Position numbers and translations under genes: made by a program. Shown here one piece after another: positions 42,124 to 51,300 of a stretch of DNA of 64,000 bases (positions are counted from its first letter, which is position 1; every line of letters begins with the position of its first letter). Source of the DNA: Roseiarcus sp963726105 (GTDB lineage: Bacteria > Pseudomonadota > Alphaproteobacteria > Rhizobiales > Beijerinckiaceae). The DNA lies in NCBI GenBank assembly GCA_963726105.1, contig CAVSBJ010000023.1, positions 34,034 through 98,033 of the forward strand, given 5' to 3'. Under the pieces are notes generated by a model. That model made no database searches, was not told the origin of the DNA, and saw only the letters and a list, made by a program, of their open reading frames with translations.

Positions 42124-43413
42124 ATGGATCGCATACAAATTCGCGGCGGCGCGACCCTGAACGGGGCGATCCCGATTTCCGGCGCGAAGAACGCAGCGCT
42201 GCCGCTCATGATCGCCTCGCTCCTCACCGAGCAGACGCTCACTTTAGAAAATCTGCCGCGTCTCGCCGATGTCGGCCAACTCGCTCATATTCTTGGCAAT
42301 CATGGCGTCGACTATTCGGTCGACGGCAAGCGCGTTGGCGAGGAGGCTGGCGCTGGCCAGACCGCGCATCTGCGCGCCCGCACCATTGTCGACACGTCCG
42401 CCCCGTACGAAATGGTGGCGAAGATGCGCGCGAGCTTCTGGGTGATCGCGCCTCTTATCGCCCGCATGGGTGTGGCGCGCGTGTCGTTGCCCGGCGGCTG
42501 CGCGATCGGCACCCGGCCGGTTGACCTGTTGCTGATGGCGCTGGAAAAGCTGGGCGCCCAGATCGAGATCGACGCTGGCTATGCGGTCGCTAAGGCGCCC
42601 AAGGGTCTGATCGGCTCGGAGATCGAGTTTCCCAAGGTCACCGTAGGGGGAACGCACATCGCGATCATGGCGGCGGCCACCGCGCACGGGACAACGCTGA
42701 TCCGCAACGCGGCGTGCGAACCGGAGGTCGCCGATCTCGCCGCCTGCCTCAACAAGATGGGCGCCCGCATCCGCGGCGCGGGCACGCCGACCGTCGAGAT
42801 TGAGGGCGTCGCCCGTCTCAATGGCGCGCATCACCGTGTTCTGCCCGACCGCATCGAAGCGGGAACCTACGCGACCGCGGTGGCGATGACCGGCGGCGAC
42901 GTTGTGCTCGAGGGCGTGAGCGAGGATCTGTTGGAGAAGGCCCTCGACGCGCTCACCCAAGCCGGTACGACGGTGAGCAGCGACAATCGAGGCGTACGCG
43001 TGAAGCGCAATGGCGCTGGCATCAGCGCGGTCGACATCTCGACCGCGCCGTTCCCCGGCTTTCCGACTGATCTGCAGGCGCAATTCATGGCATTGATGAC
43101 GCGCGCGAAAGGCGTCTCGCGCATCAAGGAGACCATCTTCGAGAACCGTTTCATGCACGTGCAGGAACTCGCCCGCTTCGGCGCGCATATCAAGCTCGAT
43201 GGCGACACGGCGGTGGTCAGCGGCGTCAAGCGCCTGCTCGGCGCGCCGGTGATGGCGACCGACCTGCGCGCCTCGGTTTCGCTCGTCATCGCCGGCCTTG
43301 CGGCGGAGGGGGAGACGATCGTCAATCGCGTTTATCATCTGGACCGCGGCTTCGAGCGGCTCGAAGAGAAGCTCGGCGCGTGCGGCGCGGACATCACGCG
43401 GCTCGCGAGCTAG
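42124..43413 (+). CDS. murA: UDP-N-acetylglucosamine 1-carboxyvinyltransferase MurA
   Basis: A 429-residue enzyme of the first committed step of peptidoglycan synthesis. It joins enolpyruvate from PEP to UDP-GlcNAc in the cytosol. Typical segments are RIQIRGGATLNGAIPISGAKNAALPLM, with the catalytic Lys, and LPGGCAIGTRPVDLLL. The Cys of GGC is the residue attacked by fosfomycin. A later GTYATAVAMTGGDVVLE and FPTDLQAQFMALMTRAKG fit the fold. It lies 60 bases after the small coupled gene. Confidence 0.97.
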   Translation: MDRIQIRGGATLNGAIPISGAKNAALPLMIASLLTEQTLTLENLPRLADVGQLAHILGNHGVDYSVDGKRVGEEAGAGQTAHLRARTIVDTSAPYEMVAKMRASFWVIAPLIARMGVARVSLPGGCAIGTRPVDLLLMALEKLGAQIEIDAGYAVAKAPKGLIGSEIEFPKVTVGGTHIAIMAAATAHGTTLIRNAACEPEVADLAACLNKMGARIRGAGTPTVEIEGVARLNGAHHRVLPDRIEAGTYATAVAMTGGDVVLEGVSEDLLEKALDALTQAGTTVSSDNRGVRVKRNGAGISAVDISTAPFPGFPTDLQAQFMALMTRAKGVSRIKETIFENRFMHVQELARFGAHIKLDGDTAVVSGVKRLLGAPVMATDLRASVSLVIAGLAAEGETIVNRVYHLDRGFERLEEKLGACGADITRLAS

Positions 43414-43417
43414 GTCG

Positions 43418-43873
43418 ATGGCGGCTCACGGACAGGCGCTCAAGCTGATCGCGCTCGACCGGGAGGGACTGGGCGTCATTTCCGCGCATATTCAGGACAC
43501 CTGCGTCAAACGCGTCGATATGACCTGGCTGCCCCGGCAGCGCCGCTTTCTCGTTTCCGGCATGCGCTACGACTGGGTCGGGGCCAAGACCGGTCCTGAG
43601 GAGCGCGTGTCGAGCGTGCTCAGGTTCGAACGCGTGTTGAAGGTCTCGCATCTCGGTCTCACCGAGACCAATTCGAATGCGACGCTCAATCTGCTGGCGG
43701 TGACGTTCGAGAAGACGGATCCGCCGGCCGGCATCATCATCCTCGCTTTCGCCGACGGCGCGCTGGTGCGTCTCGACGTGGAATGCGTCGAGGTCGAGCT
43801 GCGCGATATGGGGCATCGCGTTCCAGCCCAGGCCTGTCCCGGCCACGCATTGACCAATTCATCGGCCGCTTAG
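43418..43873 (+). CDS. DUF2948 family protein
   Basis: A 151-residue protein of the DUF2948 family, found almost only in alphaproteobacteria and usually next to murA or hisD, as here. Visible segments are LKLIALDREGLGVISAHIQDTCVKRVDMTWLPRQRRFLVSGMRYDW and an LNLLAVTF strand followed by ILAFADGALVRLDVECVEVELRDMG. The function is not known. The ATG at 43418 lies six bases after the murA stop. Confidence 0.85.
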   Translation: MAAHGQALKLIALDREGLGVISAHIQDTCVKRVDMTWLPRQRRFLVSGMRYDWVGAKTGPEERVSSVLRFERVLKVSHLGLTETNSNATLNLLAVTFEKTDPPAGIIILAFADGALVRLDVECVEVELRDMGHRVPAQACPGHALTNSSAA

Positions 43874-43957
43874 CGCATGGCGCCGTAAGGTGAGTTCGCG
43901 TATGAGAGGCCGTCTCCCCATAGGGCGTTCGGAGGAACGGCCGTCTCTCGACGGGCT

Positions 43958-44041
43958 AGAGGGAGAGGGTGAGCGCCGGAGCCCACAATCCCTTCTCCCT
44001 CGGGGAGAAGTTGGCGCGAAGCGCCGGATGAGGGTGAGCGT
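43958..44041. repeat. REP-like repeat with two hairpins before hisD
   Basis: CTTCTCCC-TCG-GGGAGAAG (43992-44010) and GGCGC-GAA-GCGCC (44013-44025) form adjacent hairpins, followed by GGATGAGGGTGAG. The wording GGGAGAAG, GGCGCGAAGCGCC, GGATGAGGGTGA is a very common dispersed repeat of Hyphomicrobiales genomes. It lies between the DUF2948 gene and hisD and may terminate or buffer transcription there. Confidence 0.7.
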
Positions 44042-44077
44042 CGCGACCAGGCTCCCGTTGGAGAGTTGCGCTTAGCC

Positions 44078-45379
44078 ATGGCCGTTGCGCTCGATATGCG
44101 GTCGGCGGATTTCGATGAGCGCTTTGCGTCGCTCCTCGCCGCCAAGCGCGAGGCGTCCGCCGACGTCGACCTGACCGTCGCCGACATCATCGACGATGTG
44201 CGCCGTCGCGGCGACGTGTCGCTCGCCGAATTGTCGCTGCGCTTCGAGCGCATCGAAATCGGCAGAATCGGACTGAGGATTGACGCCGCCGACATCGAGG
44301 CGGCATTCGGCGCCTGCGACAAAACCGCGCTCGAGGCGCTGAAGCTTGCGCATGCCCGGGTGATGGATTTTCACCTGCGTCAGAAGCCCGCGGACCTTTT
44401 CTTCACCGACCCGCTTGGCGTCAAGCTCGGCTGGCGGTGGCGCCCAATCGATGCGGTTGGGCTCTACGTTCCGGGCGGTGCGGCGACCTATCCGTCCTCC
44501 GTCATCATGAACGCCGTGCCGGCCAAGGTCGCCGGCTGCCGCCGTCTCGCTATGGTCATGCCAACGCCCGACGGCCACATCAATCCGCTGGTCCTCGCGG
44601 CGGCGCGCATTGCCGGGGTCGACGAGATTTATCGGGTCGGCGGCGCGCAGGCGATCGCCGCACTCGCCTATGGCACAGAGACAATCGCCCCGGTCGACAA
44701 GATCGTCGGCCCCGGCAACGCCTATGTTGCGGCGGCCAAGCGGCGAGTGTTCGGAATCGTCGGCATCGATATGATCGCCGGGCCCAGCGAAGTGGTGGTC
44801 CTCGCAGACAAGAGCGCGGATCCGCGCTTTGTCGCCGCCGATCTTTTGGCGCAGGCCGAGCACGACGAGGCGGCGCAATCGATCCTCATCACCGACGATG
44901 CAGGCCTCGCACGCGCGGTGGAAGCGGAAGTCGAGCGTCAGCTCGAGAGCCTGCCACGGGCCAAGATCGCCGGCGCGAGTTGGCGCGGCAACGGCGCAAT
45001 CATCCTCTGCCCGTCGCTCGAGGCCGCGGCGCCGCTCGTCGATCGACTGGCGCCGGAGCATCTCGAGGTCATGGCGCATGACGCCGAGGCGCTCAGCGAC
45101 AAGATCTCGAACGCCGGCGCGATCTTCCTTGGGTCCCATACGCCCGAAGCGATTGGCGACTATGTCGGCGGATCGAACCACGTCCTGCCGACCGCGCGTT
45201 CGGCGCGTTTCTCGTCGGGTTTGGGCGTGCTCGACTTTATGAAGCGCACGTCGCTGCTCAAATGCGACGCCCGCTCGCTCGAAACTCTCGGCCCGGCGGC
45301 GATTGCGCTTGGGCAAGCGGAGGGGCTCCAGGCGCACGCACGCTCGGTCGCGTTGCGGCTTCGCGCGAACAGCCCATGA
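44078..45379 (+). CDS. hisD: Histidinol dehydrogenase HisD
   Basis: A 433-residue enzyme of the last two steps of histidine synthesis, oxidising histidinol to histidine with NAD. The family segments are RPIDAVGLYVPGG, YPSSVIMNAVPAKVAG, YRVGGAQAIAALAYGTETI and KIVGPGNAYVAAAKRRVFG. Catalytic residues lie in DLLAQAEHDEAAQSILIT and LAPEHLEVM. The N-terminal region DFDERFASLLAAKREASADVD is normal. I chose the ATG at 44078. The stop overlaps the UPF0262 start. Confidence 0.97.
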   Translation: MAVALDMRSADFDERFASLLAAKREASADVDLTVADIIDDVRRRGDVSLAELSLRFERIEIGRIGLRIDAADIEAAFGACDKTALEALKLAHARVMDFHLRQKPADLFFTDPLGVKLGWRWRPIDAVGLYVPGGAATYPSSVIMNAVPAKVAGCRRLAMVMPTPDGHINPLVLAAARIAGVDEIYRVGGAQAIAALAYGTETIAPVDKIVGPGNAYVAAAKRRVFGIVGIDMIAGPSEVVVLADKSADPRFVAADLLAQAEHDEAAQSILITDDAGLARAVEAEVERQLESLPRAKIAGASWRGNGAIILCPSLEAAAPLVDRLAPEHLEVMAHDAEALSDKISNAGAIFLGSHTPEAIGDYVGGSNHVLPTARSARFSSGLGVLDFMKRTSLLKCDARSLETLGPAAIALGQAEGLQAHARSVALRLRANSP

Positions 45380-45864
45380 GCGCCAAACTGGCCAAAAGCC
45401 CCAATCGGCTTGCCGAGGTGATCCTGGATGAAGCGACCATTCCGCGCAGCTCGGCCGATGTCGATCACGAACGGACTGTCGCGATCTTCGACCTGATCGA
45501 GGAAAATTCCTTCGGCATTCCGGGTCGCGACGATGGCCCTTATGTGCTCAAGATCTCGCAGGAGGAATCGAAACTCACCTTCGAGGTCCAAACCGCGAAA
45601 GGCGAGACGGCGGCCACGATCGTTGTGTCGATGACTCCGTTCCGGCCGCTGCTCAAGGACTACTTCCTTGTCTGCGAGACCTATTATTCGGCGATCCGGA
45701 CCTCGAGCCCGCGCCAGATCGAGGCGATCGACCGCGAACGCACGAAGCTGCACAATGAAGGCGCTGACCTCATGGCCCAGCGGCTGACCGGCACGATTGA
45801 CATCGACCAGGGGACGGCCCGGCGCCTGTTCGCGCTGGTTTCGGCTTTGCGCTGGCGGGTGTAA
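45376..45864 (+). CDS. UPF0262 family protein
   Basis: A 162-residue protein of the UPF0262 family, restricted to alphaproteobacteria and almost always just downstream of hisD. Conserved segments are RLAEVILDEATIPRSSADVDHERTVAIFDLIEENSF and the C-terminal IEAIDRERTKLHNEGADLMAQRL. The function is unknown. In related genomes a low-molecular-weight phosphatase gene and infA follow; here only a short tail of sequence separates it from an interrupted PEP-CTERM gene. Confidence 0.88.
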   Translation: MSAKLAKSPNRLAEVILDEATIPRSSADVDHERTVAIFDLIEENSFGIPGRDDGPYVLKISQEESKLTFEVQTAKGETAATIVVSMTPFRPLLKDYFLVCETYYSAIRTSSPRQIEAIDRERTKLHNEGADLMAQRLTGTIDIDQGTARRLFALVSALRWRV

Positions 45865-46155
45865 CCCTCTCACGTCCGCCTTCTATCGGACAGTTGTTTC
45901 GACCTACGGGAGAGGCCGCCCATATGACGGCGGCGCTTCGCCCTGGCGGGAAAATAGCCCCGGCTCATTTGTCTGCCGAGGGTATTGTTGAAATTATGCG
46001 ATCGCCTTGGAAGCCGCGCTGCGCCGATAGCTCATCAGTCCGGTGAAGGCAAAGCCGACACCTAGAGCATTTTCCTGTCTGATTGAATCGTGTGGGATTC
46101 CCAAATCGGCTTGGTTCTGATTCATGCTTCTTGCCGGCGAAGGGGGCTGGCGTGC

Positions 46156-46539
46156 ATGGCCAGATCCTTATCCGTTGATCTTCGCAGGCGTGTCGTTGGC
46201 TCAATTGAGGGCGGATTGTCGTGTCGGGCGGCGGCGCAGCGATTTGGCGTCAGTGCGTCGAGCGCGATCCGGTGGCGGGCGCAGGAACGACGCGAAGGCG
46301 ATGTTAGGCCCAAGCGCCAGGGCGGGGACCGCCATTCGCAACGGATCGAGGCGCATGCCGAACTGATCCTTTCGGCCGTGGCCGCCAAGAGCGACATTAC
46401 GCTTTCAGAACTGCGAGAGCGGCTGAAGGAGCGCGGCATCGCCGTCGCCATCGGCACACTCTGGCGGTTCTTCAAACGCCGCAAGATCACGCGCAAAAAA
46501 AGACGGCGCACGCCGCCGAACAGCGCCGCAGCGCGGTGA
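46156..46539 (+). CDS. IS630 transposase, first frame (DNA-binding part)
   Basis: A 127-residue frame with a helix-turn-helix (LSVDLRRRVVGSIEGGLSCRAAAQRFGVSASSAIRWRA) and the second DNA-binding part ITLSELRERLKERGIAVAIGTLWRFFKRRKITRKK. It ends shortly after a run of seven A bases at 46495-46501. A -1 shift at that run leads into the second frame as KKTAHAAEQRRS, the normal continuation of IS630 transposases. Expression of the full enzyme therefore probably depends on programmed frameshifting or slippage. Confidence 0.85.
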   Translation: MARSLSVDLRRRVVGSIEGGLSCRAAAQRFGVSASSAIRWRAQERREGDVRPKRQGGDRHSQRIEAHAELILSAVAAKSDITLSELRERLKERGIAVAIGTLWRFFKRRKITRKKRRRTPPNSAAAR

Positions 46540-47102
46540 ACGCGGCGCGCGAGGCGTGGTTTGAGGGACAACTCGACCTCGATCCGACGCACATCGTCTT
46601 CATCGACGAGACCGCCGCGAACACCAAGATGGCGCGCCTTTACGGTCGTGCGCCCAGGGGCGAGCGATGCCGTGCCGCCGTGCCACACGGCCATTGGAAA
46701 ACCACCACCTTCACCGCGGGCCTGCGTCACGACCGGATCGCTGCGCCCATGGTCCTCGATGGGCCGATGAACGGCGAGGCCTTTCTCGCCTATGTCGAAC
46801 AGGCGCTCGTTCCGGAGTTGCGGCCACGCGACATCGTCATCATGGACAATCTGCCGGCCCACAAGGTCCATGGCGTCAGACAGGCGATCGAAGCCGCCGG
46901 CGCGAGCCTGCGATATCTGCCGCCTTACAGTCCCGACTTCAATCCCATAGAAATGGCCTTCGCCAAGCTCAAGGCCGCGTTGCGCGCCGCCGAAGCGCGA
47001 ACCATTCCCGACCTTTGGCAAGCCATCGCCGACGCTTTGCGCCGCTTCACCCCACAAGAACGCGCCAACTATCTCGCCGCTGCAGGTTACGATGCAACGT
47101 GA
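46536..47102 (+). CDS. IS630 transposase, second frame (catalytic DDE part)
   Basis: A frame carrying the catalytic domain: THIVFIDETAANTKMARLYGRAPRG with the first Asp, DIVIMDNLPAHK with the second Asp, and YLPPYSPDFNPIEMAFAKLKA with the final Glu. The domain is complete to AAGYDAT. The real product is expected to be a fusion with the first frame; the ATG-like codon at the start of this frame is probably not used. Confidence 0.85.
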   Translation: MNAAREAWFEGQLDLDPTHIVFIDETAANTKMARLYGRAPRGERCRAAVPHGHWKTTTFTAGLRHDRIAAPMVLDGPMNGEAFLAYVEQALVPELRPRDIVIMDNLPAHKVHGVRQAIEAAGASLRYLPPYSPDFNPIEMAFAKLKAALRAAEARTIPDLWQAIADALRRFTPQERANYLAAAGYDAT

Positions 47103-47462
47103 ACGGAAAATGCTCTAGCATCGCCCAGGTCGAGGGCTCCGGAACCCCAGCCACCGGCCCGTCGTTAACGAACCCGGTATTCGTCCAGCTGGTGTCGAGG
47201 AAACTATCGCTGATCGTAGTGTCGCCCTTCCTGATCACCGGCGTCTGGTAATCGCCGAGGGGATGACCAACGTGCCGAGCCGAAACGTCCCCTTCACGTC
47301 AATGTAATTGTTCAGGCCGCAAAGAACTGGTTGACGTCGATCTCGTAAACATTGAGCGAGGTGACGCTTCTGGGCTCGATCTTCCAGAGAGCCGTCTCGA
47401 TATTACTGACATTGACGCTTTTGTTGCAAGAGTTGCGACCGATGAAAGTGTAGAGGTCTTTT

Positions 47463-47600
47463 GCTGCAAGAGGCGGACCCGGCGGCCGATCTGCCGGCCG
47501 GTCCGAAAGACCCAAAGTCGACGGTCCTCTCGATCGAGGAGGAGGCGGCCATACTCGCCTTCAGGCGGCATACGCAGTTGCCGCCCGGCGGTTCGAGCCT
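47463..47600 (+). pseudogene. IS481-type transposase N-terminal fragment (+ orientation)
   Basis: The + strand reads DLPAGPKDPKSTVLSIEEEAAILAFRRHTQLPP, which is the segment after the helix-turn-helix of IS481-like transposases. The match stops at about 47575, after which the recognisable transposase sequence is on the opposite strand. No start codon or complete domain is present. Confidence 0.6.
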
Positions 47601-47800
47601 CGGCGCTATCGAGATGGGAATAGCCGATCGGGTAGGGCTTGAACTTCCGCTTCGGAGAGGCCTGCCCTTCAACCTCGGGCAGCCTCGAGATTCGATGGCG
47701 CTGCAAGCAGCGATGCAATGACGAGCGCGTCAGAGCGTTCTGGCGAGGGGTGGAATCGGCTCCTCTTAGCCGGCGGCGCCGTGCGGGCAGAAGCGCGATC
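47560..47800 (-). pseudogene. IS481-type transposase middle fragment (- orientation)
   Basis: The - strand reads LTRSSLHRCLQRHRISRLPEVEG, then KRKFKPYPIGYSHLDSAEARTA, the middle of an IS481-like transposase up to the first catalytic Asp region. Later sequence is out of frame or lost. It faces the + oriented fragment at 47463-47600, giving a head-to-head junction inside related elements. Confidence 0.65.
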
Positions 47801-47940
47801 AAGGCGCGCGCATCCTCAGTTTCCTTTTAGTTTCGCGCCCCTCATGTTTTCAGTGCGTTACGACCCGTTTAGTTTCGCCCTCGCGGGTCGGCGTATTGTT
47901 GTTGGCCTGGATCACAAAATAGCACATTGACAATGTTATA
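47801..47940. other. AT-richer stretch with repeated motifs between IS481 fragments
   Basis: TTTAGTTTCGC occurs at 47826-47836 and again at 47868-47878. CGACCCG (47861-47867) pairs with CGGGTCG (47884-47890). These could be transposase-binding repeats at a lost element end. No gene is supported. Confidence 0.35.
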
Positions 47941-48250
47941 CGTACTGACGGGGCGCCTCTGTCCAAAAGCAAATTGCTCTAGAATGCGGAATCGCCGGCT
48001 GAAGCGCGTGGAGGCAGTCGTCCGGCGTGCGGAAGGCAATGATCACCGCCTCTTCCTTCGACAGTCAGAACCGTCGATCCGGCGTCCTTGGGCCAGTCGG
48101 AAGATCGGAGACGGACGTCCGTTTCTTCCGCTTGGCGACCGTCTTGGGATTGATCCCCCGTGTCGCTTGGCAAGCGTTCTCAGGCTCTCTCTGTCGTGCT
48201 GGCGCACCCATGAAGAACCTGGCCCATAGCGCATCCCTCGAAGCGCTCAA
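47941..48250 (-). pseudogene. IS481-type transposase N-terminal fragment (- orientation), frameshifted
   Basis: On the - strand, ATRGINPKTVAKRKKRTSVSDLPTGP gives the helix-turn-helix end of an IS481-like transposase. A shift in frame gives PKDAGSTVLTVE, and another gives AFRTPDDCLHALQPAIP-like sequence. This is the natural upstream part of the fragment at 47560-47800, separated from it by about 140 unrelated bases. At least two indels make it non-functional. Confidence 0.6.
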
Positions 48251-48322
48251 GATTGCACCATCAAAGCCCGGGACCCAAACACTTAGCTCACACATCGAGC
48301 AGGTTGTGCCGGTTGCGCGCCG

Positions 48323-51300
48323 TCACTCCGCGGCCACGGAAACTTCGGGGGCCGGCCGGGGCCTGATCGCGGCGGGCGGATGCCGGCCACGCTTGGGCCA
48401 CTCCGGCTCTTCCGCCTGCGTTTCCTCCGCATCGCCCACGAACCCGCTCACCAGGCGCCAAGTGAAGCGTCCAAGATCGTCGAGCACCGTGAACACCGCG
48501 GGCACCAAAACGAGCGACAGCATCGTCGACATGATGAGGCCGCCGATGACCGCGATCGCCATTGGCGAGCGGAAGCCGCCGCCGTCGCCCAATCCCAACG
48601 CGGATGGGAACATGCCGGCCGCCATGGCGATCGTCGTCATCACGATCGGGCGCGCCCGTTTTCGGCCCGCTTCGACCAAAGCCTGCGTGCGCGGCGTGCC
48701 GCGCCCGATCTCCTCGACCGCGAAGTCGACCAGCATGATGGCGTTCTTGGTCACGATGCCCATCAGCATGAGGATCCCAATCACCACCGGCATCGACATC
48801 GCCTTGTGCGTGATGAGAAGCGCGATGATCGCGCCGCCGATCGAGAGCGGCAACGAGATCAGAATGGTGATTGGCTGCAGGAAGCTGCCGAACAACAGCA
48901 CGAGGAGCCCGTAGACCATCATGAGGCCCGCGCCCATCGCCGCGGCGAAAGAGGCAAACACTTCGCTCATGATCTCGACGTCGCCGGTCTCGCGGATTTC
49001 GACGCCGGGCGGCAGTTTTTTAGCAGTGGGCAATTCATGGATGGCTGCGACCGCAGCGCCAAGCGCTGCGTCGCCGCGCAGGTCGCCCTCGATCGTCACC
49101 CGTCGCGTTCGATCGTAGCGGTTGATCGCGGTCGGTCCGTGGGCGATCGAGAAGTCCGCGACTGCGGACAGCGGCGTCGTCGCGCCGCCGCTCGTGGGCA
49201 CGCGCAAATCCTGCAGGAGGCCGGGACGGGCGCGCGCCGCTTGCTCAAGCTCGACCCGGATCGGGATCAGCCGGTCGCCGGCGTTGAACTTCGCGAGATT
49301 GGCGTCGATGTCGCCAAGCGTGGCGACGCGGATTGTATCGGACAAAGCCTCGGTCGAGACGCCAAGATCGGCCGCGACCTGAGGCTTCGGCACGATGCGC
49401 AGTTCGGGCCTTTCGAGCTCCGCAGTCGAGATCGGATTCTCGATTGTGGGAATCGAGCGCATCTCGCTCGCGATCTGGTTCGCGGTGTCGTTGATGACAT
49501 TGATGTCGGGGCCCGCGATGATGAGCTGCAGGTCCCGCTGGCCATTATCCTTGAGGAACCAGAACCGGATGTCCGGCTGATCGGCGAGAAGCGCGCCAAT
49601 CCGGAGCTGCATGTCCTGCTGCGTCGCTTCGCGCTTCGATTTGTGGACGAGGTTGATGATGATCGTCGCTTTGCGCGGCTCGTCATCCGTGCCGCCCAGG
49701 AGTTTGCCGCCGAAAATGAGCGCCGAGCGGACCTCGGGCATCGCGCGCAATTTCTCCGAGATCGCGCGGGTCACGCGATCGGTGTCCTCGAGCCGCGATC
49801 CCGGCGGCAGCTCGATCGCGAGCAACGCGCGGCCGTAGTCGTCCGGCGGGATGAACCCAGACGGCAGCAATTGGGTCGACCACAGCGAAGCGGCGAAAAT
49901 CAAGGCGCCGGCGAACAGGGTGATCCAGCGGTGGCGCACCGAAGTGCGCACGAGGCGCGTATAGAAGCGCATGATGGCGCCGTCCCGTTGAATTTCATCA
50001 TGAGGCGCGCGCAGGAAATAGGCGGCGATCACCGGCGTGACGAAACGCGCGACGAGCAGCGAGAACATCACGGCGATCGCCACAGTCAGCCCGAACTGAC
50101 GGAAATATTGTCCGGCGATACCGCCCATGAAGCTCACCGGCGAGAAGATCGCGGCGATCGAGAGCGAAATGGCGATCACGGCAAGCCCGATCTCGTCTGC
50201 CGCCTCGAGCGAAGCGCGATAAACCGATTTGCCCATGCGCATGTGGCGGACGATGTTTTCGATCTCGACGATCGCGTCATCGACCAGAATGCCGGTCACG
50301 AGTGTGATGGCGAGCAGGCTCACGAGATTGAGCGAGAAGCCGATGGCATCCATCGCCCAGAAAGTTGGGATGACGGAGAGCGGCAGCGCAATTGCGGTGA
50401 CAAGCGTGGCGCGCAAATCGCGCAGGAAGATGAACACCACGACGATAGCGAGGAGCGCGCCTTCGATCAGCGTCTCCATGGTCGAATGATAATTTCCGAC
50501 CTCGCTGTCGACCTGGGTGTCGACCTTGGTGAATGTCACCTCCGGATGCGCCGCCTGGATTTTCGCAAGCCGCTTCTCGATCAGGGCGTCGACGGTGACG
50601 TCGCTTGCGCCCTTGGCGCGGGTCACGCCGAAGGCGACGATCGGTTCGTCGAACAGGCGGGTGAAGGTGCGTGGTTCGGCCGCGCCGTCGGTGACGGTCG
50701 CGAGTTCGTCGAGGCGGACTCTGCGCCCGCCCGGAAGCGCGATCGGCAGCGCGGCCAGGTCTTCCAGCTTTCGCGCCCCCGCGAGCGTGCGAATCGCCTG
50801 CTCCTGCCCGGCAAGCTCGCCGCGGCCGCCGCCGAGATCGACATTGTCGGCCCGCACCTGCTCGTTGACGATCGCCGCGGTGACGCCGAGAGCGAGCAGC
50901 TTCTCCGGATCGAGCGCGACGCGGATCTCACGGTCGACGCCGCCGAAGCGCTTGACCTCGCCGACGCCATGGATGCTTTGCAGGTCGCGCGCGACCGTGT
51001 CGTCGATCAGCCACGACAATTGCTCGACCGAAAGCCCCGGCGCGGAGGCCGCGTAAGTGACGATCGGCAGACCTTCGATGTCGATGCGGCTGATGATCGG
51101 CTCGTCGATCGTGCGCGGCAGATCGGTGCGGATCTTGGCGATCTGGTCCTTCACGTCGTTGAGCGCGCGGTCGACGTCGACCGAGCCGACCGTGAACTGC
51201 ACGATTGTCGATGACGATCCGTCGGTGACGGTCGAAACGACGTGCCACACGCCGTTGACGCTGGCGACGGCGTCCTCGACCTTCTTCGTCACCTGCAACT

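Larger units (their letters stand above)
46065..47115 (+). mobile_element. IS630-family insertion sequence, apparently intact (1051 bp)
   Basis: Perfect inverted ends GAGCATTTTCC and GGAAAATGCTC bound the element, with weaker similarity extending about 28 bp inwards. A TA lies outside each end (46063-46064 and 47116-47117), as expected for TA target duplication in IS630/Tc1 elements. The size is normal. The surrounding PEP-CTERM reading frame is restored exactly when element plus one TA are removed, which fixes the boundaries independently. It carries two transposase frames joined by a poly-A frameshift site. Confidence 0.9.
45994..47462 (-). pseudogene. PEP-CTERM protein gene, frameshifted and split by IS630
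   Basis: On the - strand, the stretch before the IS (47118-47270) reads GDYQTPVIRKGDTTISDSF and on to PVAGVPEPSTWAML; the stretch after it (46061-45994) reads GVGFAFTGLMSYRRS and ends in AIA. Removing the element and one TA joins them in frame as PEPSTWAMLGVGFAFTG, a clear PEP-CTERM sorting signal: PEP motif, membrane helix, Arg cluster. Upstream parts, such as NNYIDVKGTFRLGTLVIPS and KDLYTFIGRN, lie in other frames, so at least two more indels occur. PEP-CTERM proteins are exported and cleaved by exosortase. Confidence 0.75.

Noticed and set aside
42244..43338. Open frame of 364 codons opposite murA
   Set aside because: Shadow of murA; Arg/His/Asp-rich with no domain.
43298..43417. Upstream extension of the DUF2948 frame
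   Set aside because: It overlaps the end of murA in another frame; the ATG at 43418 gives the family N-terminus.
48380..51214. Open frame of 944 codons on the + strand opposite the RND permease gene
   Set aside because: It is antisense to a clear RND permease, rich in Arg/Asp/His as expected for a shadow frame in GC-rich DNA, and has no family resemblance.
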